Source: Apostichopus japonicus
Taxonomy: Eukaryota > Echinodermata > Holothuroidea > Aspidochirotida > Stichopodidae
Assembly: GCF_037975245.1 (NCBI RefSeq)
Contig: NC_092574.1
Coordinates: 12,489,213 to 12,553,212, forward strand
Length of the DNA: 64,000 nt
Direction: 5' to 3'
The translations under genes were made by a program, and so were the position numbers. Under the pieces are notes generated by a model that was given only the letters and a program-made list of their open reading frames with translations, made no database searches and was not told where the DNA came from. Shown here piece by piece: positions 27,469 through 40,453 of this stretch; position 1 is the stretch's first letter, and each line of letters opens with the position of its first letter.

Positions 27469-29049
27469 CAGGGGCGCGGTTTCCCGCAGGGACACGGGGA
27501 CGCGTCCCCACCAAAAATTTCAGAGGTGGGGACATGGTATACCATGTCCCCATCATCTTTTGAGTGAATTTTGGAAATCCGACTATCCATGATATCCTGC
27601 TATACTGCGTTAGTCGTAAAGATCTCAAGAAAAGTATTCGGATGTTTGAAGTAGGAAGGTAGGTCACACGAGGTACGTCGCTACCGATTACTGATAGTCT
27701 TGGGTTGAATGGGTTCCCCGTATGTAGTCCATGAGCTAGCAATCATTTATTGCACGTCTCAAATACAAAAGTTTGACTATATAAAAATGGATAGGGGTTG
27801 TTTGAGAACGCTGGAATTAACAGTTAAAAAATAAATGGAAAAAAAAGTTTCCAAAATGCTGTGTGTAGCCGCGTGGTCCCTCAGACGAGGACGTTAAATG
27901 GAAGTCCCGATGGTAGGATAGCCACCCCTACCTGGTCTCTAAACTTTTAGATAAAGGCCCGGTCACACTATACCGATTTTTTATCGGAATACTATCCGAT
28001 TTTCCCAGAGGAATCGAAACAGACAGTTTTTCGTTCGGGTCTTCTAGCCACAGTGATAAAGGACCTGATTTGCTATCTGTTGAGCCATTCCGATGTGGAA
28101 TAGCCATCTCCTAACTTTTGATATTGACTCCGTTTCCTTTTATCGGTTAGCTATCCGATTTCTCTTCCGATTTTTATCGTTTTTCGATGTGACGTCACTT
28201 TAGAATGTAGTCTGTTCCAGAACCCCTCAGATTTGGAGTAGGTATTCGAATATTCCACTGCATTCATTACATTCACTACCACAAACCTCACTCTTCGTCC
28301 TAAAATCGGAAAAATCGGACCGTATTCCGATAAAATATCGCTGTAGTGTGACCGGGCCTTAAGAGTAGCGTGTAAACACGATATTTATTCACTTTCGTAC
28401 CGGTTTTCTTAAGTTCACACTTGCCACTTCCTCCCCTTCCACTGGCTGATCTTGCACTCCAACGACTGATGCTGCTCATCATACCTCTAGTTGACCCTGT
28501 TCGCCTTTCTCCAGCACAATATTCTATTTCATCTGCTTTGTTTATTTGTTGTTATCTGTTTGTCTGGGAGCTAATGCAGAACCCAGCGGTCGAACCAGGG
28601 GGGCATGCAGGACTCCCTGTTCAGTCTTGTTTGTGTATTCCATTGTTGTTGTTGTTGTTGTTGTTGCGTCAACTTGCGTGTAGCTCCGAGCACATATTAA
28701 TGGGACCCCACGCCCAACTGCCCAAAAGTGCGGTGAAGGAAGGTGAAGATAGACTAATTTCTTGTTTTATATCGGCTCATTATGATGTTTGTATTTGATA
28801 AATTTATCATCAGTAACTCTTATTCTTGTATTTTTTTAATTACTATTTTTCATGAAACATTTAAAACCGTGAAATATTAAAATGAATGACCCATTTTTGA
28901 TCATAATTGTGTCTGGGAAATGCAATTTCCGGCAATCTGGGGGGTACATCTGTAAAAAAAAAAATTGGTACGCTCCGCGTGAACTCATGGTCGCGCTCCG
29001 CTTAGATAGTCACGTCCCCACCAATTTTCAAAACAAAACGGCGCCCTTG
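27469..29049. mobile_element. hAT-like 1.6-kb element with nested MITE
   Basis: Left end CAGGGGCGCGGTTT, right end AAACGGCGCCCTTG in inverse. The flanking octamers CTTCCTTT (27461-27468) and CTTTCTTT (29050-29057) differ at one base. GGGGACGCGTCCCCACC near 27496 is echoed in inverse near 29013. The middle carries the separate 407-bp MITE at 27954-28360. Open frames (27404-27742 minus, 28421-28798 plus) show no transposase motifs. Confidence 0.65.
27954..28360. mobile_element. 407-bp MITE with AAGGCCCGGTCACACTA ends
   Basis: The left end AAGGCCCGGTCACACTA is matched in inverse by TAGTGTGACCGGGCCTT, and the similarity continues inward (ACCGATTTTTTATCGGAATA against TATTCCGATAAAATATCG). It sits wholly inside the 27469-29049 element. 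I could not define its target duplication. Confidence 0.85.
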
Positions 29050-29573
29050 CTTTCTTTAATCTCTTTGTCCCTCCATTGTTTATCTCCTACCTCTAATAGG
29101 CCTACTTTTGAGACGAAAAGGGATAAAAACTTGCAACATACAATCAAGTCACCACAAATAAACTAAAATTCGCAACAAACTAATATTCTTCTAGCTAATA
29201 AAACGCTTCTAGATTAGTTTGCCAAAAGTATGAAATATGTTGTACATCACTGAAAATCAGCCGTTTTATTTCATGATCTTCTGTATATGTGCTTCTACAA
29301 TAATGTTGCTACAGTTTTAATCACATTCACATCATTTATCATAGATTCCTCCTCAAAAGTTAGGGTTATTAATGCGATGAAAATGGACGGAGGAGTAGTA
29401 GACATACGTTACACCAGCTGAGGGGCACTGACGTAGCTAGGGATTCAGGGGCCACGGTTCAAGAGTGAGAGCGCAGGGCGGCCAGTGCCCTCCACCATCA
29501 TCTTCATCTAAACTGCGTGATTCGGCATCCATGGACCTCCACCAAAAGATAAATCATTTAGAGGAATCCCTGA
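29050..29573. other. Noncoding stretch
   Basis: AT-rich sequence. A GACGTAGCTAGGGATTCAGG motif near 29431 looks like the start of another dispersed repeat of the GTAGCCAGG type, but its end was not found. Confidence 0.4.
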
Positions 29574-29946
29574 CAAGGGCGTAGGAACCGGGGGGCTGGG
29601 GGCGCCAGCCCCCCCAGTGAAAAATGTGGAGGGGCGGAAGTATCATTCCGCCCCCCCCCCCCAGCTCCGCAAGTCAGAAAACCCCTTTTTCATTTCCAAA
29701 TCAGAAAAAAAATCTCATTTGGAGCACCAAATTGCATCTAAGGCCAGGTGAAAATACAAAATTAAGTTTACAAAATGGAGTGGGTGTTGAAGTGTGCTAT
29801 ATTGCACCAAATTGCATCTGAGGTCACCTGGAAATGCAAAAAATTCCAAAGGGGAGGGGGACACCCCCTCCCCTTAGACCCCTCCCCCAGGCCGGCCATC
29901 AGTCTTCAGCCCCCCCCCCACTCAAAAGTACCTTCCTACGCCACTG
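29574..29946 (+). mobile_element. Second copy of the CAAGGGCGTAGGAA MITE
   Basis: Clearly homologous to 26818-27163 across its length, with the same ends and the same CACCAAATTGCATCTAAGGC interior. The flanking octamers differ (ATCCCTGA and CTTATGCA), so no target duplication remains. Confidence 0.85.
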
Positions 29947-29999
29947 CTTATGCATACCATACAAAGAGGGTCGAAGGTCAAACGAACTTCACTTCTGAA

Positions 30000-31075
30000 T
30001 AATTATACATATATTGACTGTAACCGAAAATTGACATTCAACGAACTTTGACCTCCATGACAAACACTAGGGATCATTTGATCACCAAGGGCTATCAACA
30101 TACCAAATTTATAGTTGAAGCAACTTTTACCTCTTGAGATATCATGTTTACAAGTTTTTCAGCCTTTGACCTCTGATGACCTACATGAAAAAGGATAGAG
30201 AACATCTAATCACCTAGGTCTATCTACAGTACAAGTTAAAAGGTCAAGCATCTTTTACTACTTGAGTTATTGTGTTTACAAGGTTTTCAGCCTTTGACCT
30301 CTGGTGACCTTTGACCGCCATGAAAAACAATAGGGATCACGTGCTTAACAAGGGCTATCAACACACCTAGTTTAAAGTTCAAGCAACTCTAAGTCTTGTG
30401 ATATCTTGTTTACAAGGTTTTCAGCCTTTGACCTCTGGTGACCTCAAATGACCTCCATGAAAAAGGATAGAGAACATCTAATCATTAATCGCTCCAAACA
30501 TACTAAGTTTATAGTTGAAGCAACTTTCAACTTCTTGAGATATCGTTTTTACATGGTTTTCAGCCTTTGACCATTTGTGACCCCAATGATCTTTGACCTC
30601 CATGAAAAGCAATAGGGATCATCTGCTATCCTAGGTCAATCCACAGTTGAAGTTTAAAGTTCAAGCATCTTTAACTTCTTGAGATACCACGTTTAAAATG
30701 TTTTCCGCCTATGACCTCTGGTGATCTCTCAAATGACCTTGACCTCCAGGAAAATAGGTAGAGAACATCTACTTACTAAGGGCTACCTGCATACTAATTA
30801 GTTTGAAGTTTGAATACTTTTACTCCTTGAGATATTGTGCTTACAAGGTTTTCAGACTTTGACCTCTGTTGACCTTTGAACTCCATGGAAAACGATAGGG
30901 ATCATATACTCATACTCATATACTCATATACTCATACACTAAGGGCTACCCACACACTAAGTTTGAAATTCATCCAGCTTTAACTTCTTGAGATATCGTG
31001 TTTACTACCCAAAGTGTCACATACACTCACACACACACCATCGCATATATTCCTTCAGCCTTCGGCAAGGAATCA
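30000..31075 (+). repeat. TGACCT-rich tandem repeat, ~129-147-bp units
   Basis: Units begin near 30160, 30289, 30422, 30561, 30705 and 30852 with TTTTCAGCCTTTGACCTCTG, then GACCTCCATGAAAA, AATAGGGATCAT, AAGGGCTATC, CTTGAGATAT and GTTTACAAGG. Period grows from 129 to 147 bp. The block ends in CA repeats and ATTCCTTCAGCCTTCGGCAA at about 31020-31075. A relative lies inverted at 19180-19740. Each unit has two to three TGACCT-like hexamers in the same orientation. Confidence 0.82.
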
Positions 31076-31079
31076 AAAA

Positions 31080-33021
31080 GTTGTATTTTATCTTTTCATT
31101 GTTCTCAAAATATAGACTTTTTTTCGAAACTTTGACTTTCCAATATCAAACGTTCCCACTATACTTTCTCCAAATATTTCATTTCAAATTTCCACTATAT
31201 TCCCCAAATTGTTACTATTGGTGTGAAAAGTTTGACTTTAGTTTAAACATTTCACTATTTTACTTCAAAATATTGATTTTCTTTAAAAAAAATTCTTTGC
31301 ACAATTGTGACTCTGAAAATTTGAAATTACGTGTTCATGGTACTCAGCTGGAATTTTAAGGCTATTTAATTACTCATCTTCGCTTGGTATCCAAATTGTG
31401 ACTTTTATGATGAACTTTTCATATACACTGCTGCACATTTGGCATCATTGAAAATTTTACAATTCATGCTGCAATTTTCACTTTTGGTTACAATGTTTAG
31501 AAGAACATCAGAACTTTAATGGATTATGGGCCATTTGAAATGAAACTGAGTCTTTATTACCAGGCGATCCAGTAGTTGTTTGCATGATGCTGTAGGTTAC
31601 TAATATATAGAAACATTTAAGCGACTAACAGAGATGGAAAATATTCTTGAATGACTCTCCAAAAGGTGTGAGAGGGGAGTGGGAAAGGGGACACAACACA
31701 TCAATGTTCCCCTATGCCAAATTGACACCCATGGGGGTAAGGGATGGGGGAGTTGTCAAGGTAACAGATATTTAGCCATCTGGATTGCCGATTGGGGACA
31801 TCCATACACAGATTTAAGAGTCTGGAGAAGTATTCTAATGAATCACACCCTTTCCAGTACATCCACTCTCACACACACCCTTACCACCACCCTAACACCC
31901 CCCCCCCCCAACCCAGACACACACACACAATTGAAAGTCCACCTGTGACTTCTGTTAAAATATTGAAATGAGGTTATCTATGAAACAGTCAGAAAATGGG
32001 CAGTTGGAATATGCTTCTTTATTTGAATGAATAAAAGCTAAGGTTGAGGATATACATGTAGTTTGAAAGAATTAAGTTTCAAAATGCAGAAACTCCTTGA
32101 ACAAGGCCTGCTTGATCCCAGTTTGAATAGGTTACCATAGAACCATAAAGAAAAAGATCTTGTTTCTGACTTAAGCAAGATACATATATATATATATTAA
32201 GAATTATAATAAAATGAAACTAAATGAACTTTTTTTCCAGGTTGATGGTAAGACTGATCAACTACCAAGTATTACATGATCCCACAACTTGATTTTAATA
32301 TTTTACCTACAAATGAAGAGAACATAGGTTCTCAAGAAATGACAAAATATACATTCCTGGCTTGATTAAAACATCCAAAAACACTTATTTTATTATTAAG
32401 AACAACGATCTCCCAAAAGTTGAAGATAAGAGCAAAAACAAATGAAAATGGAGAGAAAAAGAAGCCAATCTTCTACCAAAAATTTTATACTCTTGATTAA
32501 AGTCTGCAAAATTACTACATACACCATCATGAAGATTATGTCATTACTAAGAATTGAATATATTAAGTTTACCAAAGATATGAAGATGCATCATTTATAA
32601 AGTACTGCAGTCCTTTTGTTTTTCATTTCGTTCCGTTATAATATGCATTTATGCAAATGATTAAAACGTGACACATTATTCTAACAACAAGAACACTGAC
32701 AGATTTAACGACATTACATATGATCATTTTTGCAACGATATGAGGGTATCTTCGAATTGGCTTAACAGGTTGACTTCTGAAGACACCTTTTATCATTGTG
32801 GATGATACTAAAACTCCAGCAGCCCTCCCAATCTTCCTCAGATTACCATAAAATGTTGCATCATCACACCAAGTTTTCCATCACCATCACAGAGATAACT
32901 TAAAAGATGTTTATAAAGTAAAGAAATAAACTTAAACAACCTTTGTCGAGGACAGTTCTCAAGAGGTATACCTAAATGTAACTTGAGTTTAATTTATATT
33001 AACTCTCATTCAAATCAATGC
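31080..33021 (-). other. 3' flank and likely 3' UTR of the VWD-domain gene
   Basis: No coding signal was recognised. The part next to the stop codon, up to about 1 kb long, is probably 3' untranslated. C- and CA-rich tracts lie at 31860-31925. The open frame at 30988-31359 is low-complexity and not recognised. Confidence 0.45.
32018..32023 (-). promoter_or_regulatory. Possible polyadenylation signal
   Basis: AATAAA on the minus strand, about 1 kb past the stop codon at 33022. Other AATAAA-like hexamers occur in this AT-rich stretch (for example near 32388), so the choice is weak. Confidence 0.25.
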
Positions 33022-33365
33022 TTAGCAATTAGATTGTCCTTTTTTGTCCTTCTTAGATTTGTTCTCCTGTTCATCTCGAGACCAAGACAGAGAAAAGACG
33101 TTGTCCTTGTTGCCAGTGCTGTCGTCAAGGGGAACCCTTCGAGCAAAGATAGAGTCCTTATCCCTGTCTTCAGCTTTAACCATTTCCAAGGATTCAGGGA
33201 GGTTATCCGTCGGATAGCTGGGTGAAGCTGGGTCAAACTTGGCATTGAGCGAGTTGGTCTGTCTCTTGTAGTATGTGTAAATGGTAATGGTGAGCCCAAT
33301 AGCAACGACCATCAAAATCACAACTAGAGCCGTCAACAGGTATGTCAAAGGACTGCTGCCTGCAT
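33022..33365 (-). CDS. Exon 24 (last): transmembrane helix and cytoplasmic tail
   Basis: Acceptor TTTGCATAG; the TAA stop lies at 33022-33024. The helix is LTYLLTALVVILMVVAIGLT plus ITIYTY, followed by YYKRQ as a positive stop-transfer. The tail has an acidic ESLEMVKAEDRDKD segment and ends in a lysine cluster (ENKSKKDKKGQSNC). No kinase, ITAM or PDZ-ligand motif was recognised. Confidence 0.92.
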
Positions 33366-36300
33366 CTATGCAAATATAATGTTTAATACTTAGTAAAAGC
33401 AATGAAACTTGACATCAATTCTTGGGGGAGACTAGGACATAACTTTTACACTCAGGTAAAAAATCACACCTTCAACCACCCCTTTTCACTTCCCCCTCCC
33501 CTCCCCTCCCCACCCTCCCCCACCCACTTCCCTGCAGTCAAAATTTAATAGTAGTTGTCTTGAAACACTAATTAAAAGAAGCACTTACCAGTATTCTCCG
33601 TTTCCACTACATTAACATCGGGACCAGGCGGTCTTTCTACGGAAATTCTGTCATTTTCACCTCTAACATATTCCACCTCGGACACGTAACTAAACTTAGC
33701 CATTATTTCAGCAGAAATTTGTGGGAATAGATCATCAAGCTGCTTGATTGCCTCTTCCAATTCTTCCTGAGATTTCACATGTGATTTAGCGGCCTGATGT
33801 AGAAGGAAAATAAGGAAAAATAGTCTACATGTAATACTTCAAGAAAATTTGACTTTCTTGTATGAAGTCTTAAAATAGACATTTCAAAATGCAGAGATCC
33901 CAAGAGATACTCCCACTGATTACTGGCTTTTAACAAAGTTAAATCTGCAGCTAGTTCTAGCTAGGCTGAAAGGTTCTAAAGAAGGCAAACCAATTGCAAT
34001 GTTCAGTCATTAGAAAAATGTCAATTTCTGCTTGGGACTTCTACACATAAACTCATTTCTGTCCGTATCAACTTTTTATAACACAGAGAGTCTAAATAGC
34101 TATGAAAACAAAACAGAATAAAACACAGCCTTACCGGATATAATTGAATTTTAAAAAAAATTGTATTTCTAATTAAGTTTGCCAGTGAAACAGGCCAAAT
34201 ATGCAATACTACCTTTTAGGGCAACCCAGTAATTCAAACTAGGCAGCCTCACAGAAAGAAATAGCTTTGAATTAGCAGAAAATAATGTTTTCCTCACATC
34301 TAAAGTCTATGGGAGATATTACAGGTACATAAACGATTGAAACATTGATTATTTATTAGCTTCTAGGTATGCATTAATTAATTTATGGTCTAATTCATTA
34401 ACCTTAGGCTTAAAATGAAATGATTGGATATTAACCTGTTTTATCACTGAGAAAAAGAAGTAAAGAGAAAAAAAATAAAGGAAGCGTTGCTTACAACTCG
34501 AACTTCAACTCCTGGTATATCTTCAGCAGCTCTCTTTCCTTGATTGGACGGGTCTCTTATAACACATTCAATAATCATACAAGGGGCTGAAATTTGTTCG
34601 AATACGAGACGGACATCAGAACAAAGAGAAACGATATCAGTTTGCTGCGGAGGGAAAATGTAACAATGGTTAATCTAGTGAAGTATTATCTACGTTAAAA
34701 TTTACTTCAAAGCTGTAACCATAGAAACAGCTCTCATGATTTCTTTGTGGACACTACCAGACTGTGCACTGAAGACAGCAATTGACATTAGTGAACAAAT
34801 CAGTTTACCGGTAAAACCACACTTCCAATTTATGACTGTTATGCCACAACAAATCCTGTGATTCCAGCAAGAAATCCAACGTTTGTATTTTCTTGGTCAA
34901 CCTAGTGAACGGTAATCTCTATACTTCTGTCCTAGTCCACCAACCACCCATAGTGCAGTAAATTGCAATGTAGTTTGCAATTAATCATGACTGTTTTGTG
35001 ATCCTGCAACTTATAAAGATGGTAGGGCATTGCAAAACACTGTTAAGAAAACCATGCAACTATATAGCATAAATTCAATCTGCATCGCCCCAAACTTAAT
35101 CAGTGTCTGAATTTTGGTTGTTTGATAGGATGGTCCGAAAATACATTGATATTTATTTAACAGATGGTTGTGTGACAACCCTTTGTCAGTTCAAAGTGAA
35201 AAAGCTAATTCCTAGACAAGAGAATGCCACTGTAAACAGACATTTTATGAATGAATGAAGGGTAGGGCATTGCAAAACACTGTTAAGAAAACCATGCAAA
35301 TATATAGCATAAATTCAATCTGCATCGCCCCAAACTTAATCAGTGTTTGAATTTTGGTTGTTTGATAGGATGGTCCGAAAATACATTGATATTTATTTAA
35401 CAGATGGTTGTGTGACAACCCTTTGTCAGTTCAAAGTGAAAAAGCTAATTCCTAGACAAGAGAATGCCACTGTAAACAGACATTTTATGAATGAATGAAT
35501 GAAAGTTTATGCACAACCACTACCTTGCAACACAAGATTTGCACGGTCGTGCTGAAACCAAAATACAAAACTGGAGAAATTTAACAATTACAAAATAACA
35601 TTACTTCGCATTTAACTTATTGAAATAAGTATCATGATTAACAAAAAGATAATGTTTGAGAAGTTTCTTAAAGCGGTTGATAGAAAGAATACTGCAAAGT
35701 TCGAAAGGAAGAGCATTCCACAATTTAGGTCCAGATTTGGCAAATGACCGATCCCCATACACAATCAACGTCTTAGGAACAAGGAGAGTAGCAATGGAAA
35801 GAGTAAAATTAACAATAAGATCTCTTAAGTAAATAGGCGCTGAACCATTAACACAGTTGTAAACAATTAAAATGATTTTGTAGATGATCCTTTCACGAAC
35901 ACGAAACCAGTGCAGTTCCAGAAAGAGGTCAGACACCCCATCTCTTTTCCTCCTGCCATAAACTAATTTAGCTGCACAATTCTTTACAGATTGTAATTTA
36001 TTCAAAAGCTTAATTTCAATACCATCATATAAACAAAATATAATCAGGCTTGGACAAAATTAAAGCAATAATAAGAATTTTCAGTTGATCAAAGATTAAA
36101 AAAGGCTTAAGTTTGGCAAGTTTGCGAAGGGAAAAAAACAAAAAGAAACAGTAGTAGAAATTTGTTTGTCAAAGATTCAAACCAGTATCAAGCCAGAAAC
36201 CGAGACTTTTTGAACAATTGCCAAATCTAATGCAATCATTCCTACCTAATTTGCTATTCTTCTTTGATGGGGGCAGTGTTCTGAAAATGTTGTGGTTGAA

Positions 36301-39300
36301 CTTATGTAGGGACATAACTGTGAAAATAACAGTTTTCTGTGAAAAATAAATTTCTGTCTTCTAATCAAATCATTCGACAATTGAACAGAGGTATACATCT
36401 ATAGCATCTTGTGCAATCTGCAGCTGAGGCAGATGGTCAAGAAATTTGCTGACCATGGTTATGCAAATTTGTTATTTTACCCACAGCACTGCTATCTTTA
36501 GTTGTTTTTCAGATACATATATATATCTATACATAAATGCCCCACCAATGTAAATGTCACGTGAAACACTGTCAGGGCCCACAATAATAATTTCAGTCTT
36601 ATTTGGATTAAGACAGAGAAAATGAGAGTTCATCCAGGCAGACAATACAGAGAAACACTGCTGAATGTCATGATGAGTTAGAACTTTGTATTGGAAATTA
36701 GGTGAAAATGACTAGTAAACCTGGGTGGTCATCAGTATAACCTTCAATCTCAAAACAAAGTTTTTGGATTTCTATGTACAAAGAACGAATATAAATATTA
36801 AACAGAACAGGCTCCAGAACGGACCCCTGTGGAACACCATACATAATATCGATATAACAAGAAAAACTACGGCCAATTTTAACTCTTTGTGATCTTCCGG
36901 TGAGAAATGATTTTATCCAGTAAAACTTGAGAATAATTTGTGTAGGTTTGGATGATAAATGACGTTGAGATCTACATCCTGTGTCAGAGAAGATTTGATC
37001 TGCATATATTTTGACTCCAGCAATCTATTCAAACATTTACAGTCTATGTGCATACAAGGCAAGGGGACTGTGTTTCTAAGGAACAGCAAATCCCTGTTGT
37101 CTTCTTATTGCATCTATGTACATTGTGTTCAGTCTTGATAAGTTATGCGCATCCCAGCTGCAGTTGGATAGTTTGGAAGAAATTTTCAAAATGGCAATTC
37201 TGGAATTGATAATGGAGGTAAACAAATGTACCACTTAGCTAGATTCCATGCTCCATATAGCTTCACCAGGAATGTGGTACCTGTGAGATCATGACATTAG
37301 TTGTTGTACAATACACATTCAAGGAGTACTATAAGAGTTAAAGGCTACAGGGTAGCGCATAACATCACATGACCCTCCATTGTTGAAATGGGATTTTTTT
37401 TGCGTCTCCTCATTGACGTAATCTGTCCAGATTTAGGTTTACCTAGGTTAAATATGAATGTGAGAGACTGACTTCGGTCAGCTTGCGGCTTTGATAAGCC
37501 AGTTAGGCTTCTTCGCAAGTTCCTGCTTGCAGGAGGATCTAATATACATACATACATACACACATACACCCACACACGCATACATACATACCTCAATGAG
37601 CCTATAGGTAGACAGAGTAGAAGCCTACTAAGTAAATGCCCTAGTGTTACAAAGGTTGTAACACAAACGATGGTTACTATTGTACTAAAGTTTAATAGCA
37701 GGCAGCTGCCAAGAAACACCTTGGTAGGTCTGTAACTATAGCAGCCCAGAACTAATAACACTGTTGACAGTAGGCAATAGCACACTTATATCTCATCAAG
37801 ACCACACTGCCTTTATAGTGTGCCAAAATATAGATGAATTCAAAAAACTAGTCAAAACCTTTCTATTTAGATCTGCATTCCATTAACTGTGCTTTCTATA
37901 CTATATATTGTCGCATTTTCCATTTTGCGTTTATAGCGCTTTTAAAAATTTTCACATTTTATATATATTTTAAATTTTGAGAACTTGTTTGTATCATTTT
38001 CGTTTTTCCATTTGCAGTTTTTATACAATTTATTGTCAGATTGTATATAACAAATTTTCTACCCTTTTTATACCTTACATTATCGATTTATATATTTGTA
38101 TATCATGTTTGTTTGTATTTTACTGTAAAGCGCCTTAGAGCAATTTCTGATTGGATAAGGCGCTATAGAAATTTTGTTTAATAATAATAATAGCACCATT
38201 GAAACGTTATTTTACAGTCGTATCTCAGCAGTGTGTTTGATTGTTAGTAATTGTCTGTCAGTTCAATCATGGTCCATATGATAAGTACGGACCTCACACC
38301 AGAGATCAGGGTAAAACCTTTGAGTAGTATTTCACAGAGCTTTGACTTTAAAAAGTTGCAAATTTAAACATGTTAGAAGAAGTTCTAATCGGAGACTCGC
38401 ATTATCTTTGACATGGCTTCAACAAAGAACAAGTCAATTGAGAGACCCGAGTCGTAGGAAACAGACTTCCCATTGAATGAGGTACGTACATCCGGGCCTA
38501 GTTTACAGGGAAAAGTATGAAGGATGCATGCACCTACTATGTATCAGTGAGGTAGTCAGCCTTTATTAATTAGCTATAAAAATTTTAATTGTACTTGTAC
38601 ATGTGTGAAGTGATCCAGCTATGAACTCACAAACAATTATATAAAGCCACTAAATGATGTTGTTTCTTTAATCACCTGGGTATGTAGTTGTTTAAAACTT
38701 GAAAAACAATTGAAAAACCAAAACCTAAAAATGGTGAAATAATTGCAAACTGTCAAATTAATTGGCTACTCACTATCACAGAATTTTCATTAAAGTTAAG
38801 ATCTACTTGTCGGCACAGGATGTCAAAGCTGCAGAATTCTAGGGAATCTCCACTGGAACAAACTCTGCAAGATGAGAACATTGAATGACAATAACATGAG
38901 TTAATGAACCAGATTTCTCCCCATCACCCCCCCCCCCACACCCCCACTCACTTCCCATGATAGTTGATCATTAGATTTCAAAGTGTCTATTGTGTTGTTC
39001 AAGGAAAACAAATATCGATTTGTGTACAGGAATACTAGTATATTGACCATGTTGTTTCTTCTGTTTTAGATGGTACTATACAACAAAGTATATCTTGAGG
39101 AGGGTGCAAAACAATATCAAAACATTACAATGTCCAACTATCACGTCAATTTGTCAATGAAAGCCAAACTCTACATCCTTGTTTCATTGTTTCAATCATA
39201 AGATAGTTATAGAATAAAGATGCAACAGAAAGAGGTGACAATGTTTTGTAATGTCATCATAATTATCATATTGAACCTCAAACAAATACTGAATTTCACA

Positions 39301-40384
39301 TGAATGTTGAAAAATGTCTCTATTGTTTGTTCCATTCCTTAAAAGTAAAACTTGGTCAGTTGCTTCACAATGTTGTTTAATTAGGATTAAAAATGGGTAA
39401 CCTAGGGGTGAAAAAAAGGGATAAACATATACCCAATTTACTGAATACCTTGGCTCTAAAGAGAGAAAAAACCAAAGCCAATCTCAGAATTGCCAAATCC
39501 AGACATTTCCATAAAATCTATCATGTTTAGAATGTTTCTTCATAGGATTCCAATTCCAGTGACCTAAAAATCACATCCCCATCACTGTATCAAATTTATT
39601 AAGTTTTCTTCTTTACTCCTACCTAATTTGCTATTCTTCTCTGAAAATGTTGTGGTTTAACTTATTTAGGGACTTAAGCAAATTATGTAAATTGACCAAA
39701 AGATTTGAATGAACTATGAGTTTAATGAATTAGCTGTTGGTGGAATCGCTTGCAGTGGCAACTGTGATCATAACTGTGAAAATAACAGTTTTCTGTGAAA
39801 AATAAATTTCTGTCTTCTAATCAAATCATTCGACAATTGAACAGAGGGATACATCTATAGCATTCTGTGCAATCTGCAGCTGAGCCAGATGGTCAAGACA
39901 TTTGCTGACCATGGTTATGCAAATTTGTTATTTTACACACAGCACTGCTGTACCTATCTTTAGTTGTTGTTCAGATACATATATATATATACATATATGC
40001 AGGGTTATAGCTAGGAGATTGTGAGTGCTGGTTAAATAAATTTGCGAAGCGTAGCGAGCGAAGCTCTCGCATCTCACGGCCAGGGGTCCAGGGGCCCGCT
40101 TAAGGGCCCCTGGTGGGGTCCAGGGCAAGGCCCCGGTGGGGGTCGAGGGTATTTTGGTAAATAACAAAAAAAGGTGACGTTATTATCATGTTTTACGGCA
40201 AGGGAAAGATAAATTTGTTAGTTTTGTTGTATTTCACAGGCATTTTACTATTTTTTAGTGCCGGCCGGTGGACTGTTTATTCACTTCCAATGCCGGCAGG
40301 CAGGCGTGAGTGGCGGTTACCATCGGCCGCCGCCGGCCGGCGTGGCTATAACCCTGCATATATGTAAGGCAAAATATGTCACCA

Positions 40385-40453
<69 letters not shown>

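Noticed and set aside
35601-36005. 134-residue minus-strand frame as a host gene
   Set aside because: Its LHWFRVRERI and LWNALP motifs are those of the C-terminus of LINE reverse transcriptases.
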